A DNA stretch of 24,151 nucleotides from NCBI GenBank assembly GCA_019415645.1, contig DXYV01000042.1, positions 1 to 24,151 of the forward strand, read 5' to 3'. This DNA comes from Clostridiales bacterium (GTDB taxonomy: Bacteria; Bacillota; Clostridia; Oscillospirales; Oscillospiraceae). The notes beneath the pieces were generated by a model. It was given only the letters and a program-made list of their open reading frames with translations, searched no databases and was not told the DNA's origin. Position numbers and translations under genes: made by a program. Each line of letters opens with the position of its first letter. Positions within the stretch are counted from its first letter, which is position 1. Positions 20,975-24,151 of the stretch are shown piece after piece.

Positions 20975-23602
20975 TTAGGTTCTGGGATACTTGATGGCGG
21001 CCTGAGCGGCGGCCAGACGGGCGATGGGAACCCGGAAGGGGGAGCAGGACACATAATCCAGACCCGCCTGGTGGAAGAACTCGATGGACGCGGGATCGCC
21101 GCCGTGCTCGCCGCACACGCCCATGTGGATGTCGGGCCGGGCCTGGTGGCCCAGCTTGACGGCGTACTCCACCAGCCGTCCGGTGCCCAGGATATCGAAT
21201 TTCTCGAAGGGGTCGGATTCGAAGATTTTCTTGTCCAGATAGGTGGGCAGGAACTTGCCGGAATCGTCCCGGCTCAGGCCGTAGCTCATCTGGGTCAGGT
21301 CGTTGGTGCCGAAGGAGAAGAATTCGGCCTCCTTGGCAATGCGGTCGGCGGACACGGCCGCCCGGGGCAGCTCGATCATGGTGCCCACCAGATAGTGCAG
21401 CTTCACGCCGCTCTTGTCGATGATCTCGTCGGCCACGGTGTTGATGAGCTTCTTCAGATAGCGAATCTCGCCGCCGGAGCCCACCAGGGGCACCATGATC
21501 TCAGGCACCACGTCCTGACCGGTCTCCTTGACCACGTTGATGGCCGCCTCGATGATGGCCTGGGTCTGCATCTCGCCGATCTCGGGGTACATGATGGGCA
21601 GACGGCAGCCGCGCATACCCATCATGGGGTTGATCTCGTGGAGCTGATTCACAGTGGCCTTGAGCTCCTCGAAGGGGATACCCATATCCTCGGCCAAGGC
21701 GCGGATGTCCTCGTCGGCCGTGGGCAGGAACTCATGCAGGGGGGGATCCAGCAGGCGGATGGTCACCGGCTTGCCCAGCATGGCCTTGAAAATGCCCTCA
21801 AAGTCGCCGCGCTGCATGGGCAGCAGCTTGGCCAGGGCCTTGCGGCGCTGCTCCTCGGTCCGGGAGACGATCATCTCGCGCACCGCGGGAATACGTTCCG
21901 CATCGAAGAACATATGCTCGGTGCGGCACAGGCCGATGCCCTGGGCGCCGAACTTGATGGCGGTGGCCGCGTCCCTGGGGTTGTCGGCGTTGGCGCGGAC
22001 CTTCAGGTCGCGGACCTCGTCGGCCCACTCCATGATGGTGGCGAACTCGCCGGTGACCTCGGCCTCCACGGTGGGGATCTTGCCCAGATAGACGTTGCCG
22101 GTCACGCCGTCGATGGAGATAAAGTCGCCCTGGCGCACCCGGTTTCCGCCCACGGTCATGACGCCGGCGGCTTCGTCGATGTACAGCGCGCCGCAGCCGG
22201 CCACGCAGCAGGTACCCATGCCACGGGCCACCACGGCGGCGTGGCTGGTCCGGCCGCCCCGGGCGGTCAGGATGCCCTCGGAGGCCTGCATACCCTCGAT
22301 GTCCTCGGGCGAGGTCTCGTTGCGCACCAGCAGCACGGGGCCGTCCTTGGCGTGCTCCTTGGCCGACTCCGCGGTAAACCACACCGCGCCGCAGGCCGCG
22401 CCGGGGGAGGCGGGCAGGCCGGAGGCCACGGGCGTGGCCGCCTGGAGGGCCCGCTCGTCGAAGCGGGGATGGAGCAGCGCGTCCAGGCTGCGGGGCTCAA
22501 TCTTCAGCAGGGCCTCCTCCTTGGTGCACAGGCCCTCCTTCACCAGCGCCACGGCGATCTTCAGCGCAGCCTGGGCGGTGCGCTTGCCGTTGCGGGTCTG
22601 GAGCATGTAGAGCTTCCCCTTCTCAATGGTAAACTCCATGTCCTGCATATCCTTATAGTGCTGCTCCAGCCGGTTGGCGATGTCCACAAATTCGTTGTAG
22701 ACCTTCTCGTTGGTCTCCTTGAGCTGGTCGATGCTCTGGGGGGTACGGATGCCGGCCACCACGTCCTCGCCCTGGGCGTTCATCAGGAACTCGCCGTAGA
22801 GCTTGCGCTCACCGGTAGCGGGGTCGCGGGTAAAGGCCACGCCGGTGCCGGAATCGTCGCCCATATTGCCGAACACCATCTCCTGCACGTTGACGGCGGT
22901 GCCCCAGGAGTAGGGAATATCATTCATGCGGCGGTAGACATTGGCCCGGGGATTGTCCCAGGAGCGGAACACCGCCTTCACTGACAGCATGAGCTGCTCG
23001 GTGGGGTCGTCGGGGAACTCCTTGCCCATGCGCTCTTTATAGTAGCCCTTGAACTGCTTGACCAGCTCCTTCAGGTCCTCGGCGCCCAGCTCGGAATCCA
23101 GCTGCACCCCGCGGTCCTCCTTCATCAGGGACAGGTACTCCTCAAACTTCTCCCGGGGCAGCTCCATGACCACGTCGGAGAACATCTGGATGAAGCGGCG
23201 GTAGGCGTCGTAAACGAAGCGGGGATTCTGGGTCAGGGCCACCATGCCCTCGGCCACCTGGTCGTTGAGGCCCAGGTTCAGGATGGTATCCATCATGCCG
23301 GGCATGGAGGCCCGGGCGCCCGAGCGCACCGATACCAGCAGGGGCTTTTCCGCATCGCCGAAGGTTTTGCCGGTGATCTCCTCCAGCTTCTTCAGCGCCG
23401 CCAGAATCTCGGTCTGGATCTCTTCCGCCAGCGTACGGCCGTCGTCATAATAGCGGGTGCAGGCCTCGGTGGTTATGGTAAAGCCCTGGGGCACCGGCAT
23501 ACCCAAATTGGTCATTTCCGCCAGATTGGCGCCTTTGCCGCCCAGCAGTTCGCGCATAGCTCCATTGCCTTCGGAAAAGAGATAGACGTACTTTTTGCTC
23601 AT
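20975..23602 (-). CDS. ppdK: Pyruvate, phosphate dikinase
   Basis: An 875-residue enzyme reversibly converting pyruvate, ATP and phosphate to PEP, AMP and pyrophosphate; in anaerobes it serves glycolysis or gluconeogenesis. Domains: N-terminal ATP-grasp with GGKGANLAEM and GFTITTEACTRYY; a central swivelling domain with phospho-accepting His454 in GGRTSHAAVVARGMG; and a C-terminal PEP/pyruvate TIM barrel with VPLVGSG, SFGTNDLTQM and catalytic Cys830 in MGVCGEHGGDP. These positions are within one residue of the well-studied Clostridium symbiosum enzyme. ATG start at 23602 with AAGGAGG eight bases upstream; own promoter with a leader of about 90 bases, own terminator. No PPDK regulatory kinase gene is adjacent. 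Confidence 0.97.
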   Translation of the reverse strand: MSKKYVYLFSEGNGAMRELLGGKGANLAEMTNLGMPVPQGFTITTEACTRYYDDGRTLAEEIQTEILAALKKLEEITGKTFGDAEKPLLVSVRSGARASMPGMMDTILNLGLNDQVAEGMVALTQNPRFVYDAYRRFIQMFSDVVMELPREKFEEYLSLMKEDRGVQLDSELGAEDLKELVKQFKGYYKERMGKEFPDDPTEQLMLSVKAVFRSWDNPRANVYRRMNDIPYSWGTAVNVQEMVFGNMGDDSGTGVAFTRDPATGERKLYGEFLMNAQGEDVVAGIRTPQSIDQLKETNEKVYNEFVDIANRLEQHYKDMQDMEFTIEKGKLYMLQTRNGKRTAQAALKIAVALVKEGLCTKEEALLKIEPRSLDALLHPRFDERALQAATPVASGLPASPGAACGAVWFTAESAKEHAKDGPVLLVRNETSPEDIEGMQASEGILTARGGRTSHAAVVARGMGTCCVAGCGALYIDEAAGVMTVGGNRVRQGDFISIDGVTGNVYLGKIPTVEAEVTGEFATIMEWADEVRDLKVRANADNPRDAATAIKFGAQGIGLCRTEHMFFDAERIPAVREMIVSRTEEQRRKALAKLLPMQRGDFEGIFKAMLGKPVTIRLLDPPLHEFLPTADEDIRALAEDMGIPFEELKATVNQLHEINPMMGMRGCRLPIMYPEIGEMQTQAIIEAAINVVKETGQDVVPEIMVPLVGSGGEIRYLKKLINTVADEIIDKSGVKLHYLVGTMIELPRAAVSADRIAKEAEFFSFGTNDLTQMSYGLSRDDSGKFLPTYLDKKIFESDPFEKFDILGTGRLVEYAVKLGHQARPDIHMGVCGEHGGDPASIEFFHQAGLDYVSCSPFRVPIARLAAAQAAIKYPRT

Positions 23603-23697
23603 GAACAGTTCCTCCTTATTGACCTCGCGCGGGCCAGAGCGGCCTGCGCGGGAACGAGACAAAGCCCGGAATCGCGGCCTGGAGGCCGTTTGGTGCT

Positions 23698-23726
23698 ATT
23701 GTAGCATTTCACCAAACCAAAAGCAA
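23698..23726 (-). promoter_or_regulatory. Promoter of ppdK
   Basis: On the minus strand TTGCTT (23721-23726), a 17-base spacer and TACAAT (23698-23703). The leader that follows contains GC-rich pairing arms (GGCC...GGCC) but no recognised riboswitch. Confidence 0.7.
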
Positions 23727-23793
23727 GTATATTCCGATTTTTTTACGTTTTAATACAAGTCCTTTGCGGCTGTACCCCAAAATTGATTTGAAA

Positions 23794-23826
23794 ACAGGAG
23801 CCCGGGCGGTTTGCCCGGGCTCCTGT
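23794..23826 (-). terminator. Terminator of the surface protein gene
   Basis: Perfect 14-bp arms ACAGGAGCCCGGGC and GCCCGGGCTCCTGT with a 5-base loop, followed on the minus strand by TTTTCAAATC, 23 bases after the stop codon. Confidence 0.85.
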
Positions 23827-23849
23827 CCCAAAAATTCGGCCTGCGGAGC

Positions 23850-24138
23850 TTACTTCTCCTGCTCCTTCCGCTTGCGTCCGGTGACCACCAGCGCGATCAG
23901 GCCAAGGCCAGACAGAGAGGCTGCCGTCACCCAAAGAGCCAGGTTGTCGCCTGTCTCCGGCGCGTCCGCCATGGGCGGCTCCTCCTCGTCGATTACGGTT
24001 TCCTCCGGGTTCTCCGGCTGTGTGCCGGGGTCCTCGGTCTCTTCGGGCAGCTCGCCCTGGGGCACGTCCTCATCCGGGATCTCCTCCGTCGGCTCACTGG
24101 GGTCCGGATCGGGATCGGGGGTGGGGTCAGGGGTAGGC
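23850..24138 (-). CDS. C-terminus of a sortase-anchored surface protein (5'-truncated)
   Basis: The frame is open to the contig edge and codes for about 95 residues, so only the C-terminus is present. It begins with a DP/TP repeat stalk (PTPDPTPDPDPDPS), continues as a Glu/Pro-rich segment, then has DAPETGDN followed by a hydrophobic helix (LALWVTAASLSGLGLIALVV) and the basic tail TGRKRKEQEK. That is the layout of a cell-wall sorting signal. The motif reads APETG rather than canonical LPXTG, as in many clostridial PxTG-type signals. The protein was probably exported, cut between T and G by a sortase, and linked to peptidoglycan. Function unknown because the ectodomain is missing. An internal GTG is not a credible start. 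Confidence 0.8.
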
Positions 24139-24151
24139 CTGTCTCTTATAC
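24139..24151. other. Nextera/Tn5 transposase adapter remnant (artefact)
   Basis: The last 13 bases, CTGTCTCTTATAC, equal the first 13 bases of the Nextera read-through adapter CTGTCTCTTATACACATCT (Tn5 mosaic end). They are almost certainly not genomic and should be trimmed. Confidence 0.93.

Noticed and set aside
20870..22984. A 704-residue plus-strand open frame opposite ppdK
   Set aside because: Same antisense codon-bias effect; it is low-complexity Gly/His/Leu/Val and starts in the ABC operon promoter region.
1..24151. CRISPR array, prophage or insertion sequence
   Set aside because: No regularly spaced direct repeats, cas genes, integrase, transposase or phage structural genes were seen on either strand.

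Overview
The window looks like a complete draft-assembly contig from a spore-forming, GC-rich, anaerobic Firmicute. The gene set and codon use fit the Oscillospiraceae / clostridial cluster IV (Flavonifractor, Lawsonibacter or Intestinimonas-like). Reasons: the endospore genes gpr and spoIID, an ileS under a T-box riboswitch, butyrate kinase, pyruvate phosphate dikinase, strong Shine-Dalgarno sites, frequent GTG/TTG starts, and G/C-rich third positions. The family placement is inference. The left edge lies in a dispersed repeat. The right edge ends in 13 bases identical to the Nextera (Tn5) transposase adapter, so both ends look like assembly limits.

Layout. 1-640: repeat copy, then an AT-rich stretch with a DnaA-box-like dyad and a promoter. 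639-3128: a lipoprotein with a C39-like peptidase domain, convergent with a COG2509-type FAD-dependent dehydrogenase; between them lies a fossil of a second copy of the dehydrogenase's C-terminus. 3180-6715: divergent promoters, an isoleucine T-box leader, a 62-residue zinc-ribbon protein and ileS. 6692-7217: an AT-rich divergent pair of tiny ribbon-helix-helix regulators around shared operators. 7219-7775: a second, inverted repeat copy and about 430 bp without a recognised gene. 7790-10310: a family 2 glycosyltransferase divergent from lspA and an RluA-family pseudouridine synthase. 10352-11627: a YihY/BrkB membrane protein and rpsT, both on the minus strand. 11815-13785: gpr and spoIID, convergent. 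13954-15963: citrate synthase and a GNAT acetyltransferase. 16043-17161: butyrate kinase behind a leader of three consecutive perfect hairpins. 17399-20825: a two-gene MacB/FtsX-type ABC transporter operon. 20975-23602: ppdK. 23850-end: C-terminus of a cell-wall-anchored surface protein.

Most genes are monocistronic or in two-gene units, each with a recognisable sigma-A type promoter and a hairpin terminator. Central carbon metabolism is represented by ppdK (pyruvate/PEP), citrate synthase and butyrate kinase; envelope and sporulation work by lspA, YihY, SpoIID and GPR; translation by ileS, rpsT and the pseudouridine synthase. I found no phage, CRISPR array, insertion sequence, tRNA or rRNA. 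The least explained parts are the T-box-linked zinc ribbon, the divergent RHH pair with phased operators, the three-hairpin buk leader, the modular inverted repeat pair and the dehydrogenase fossil.
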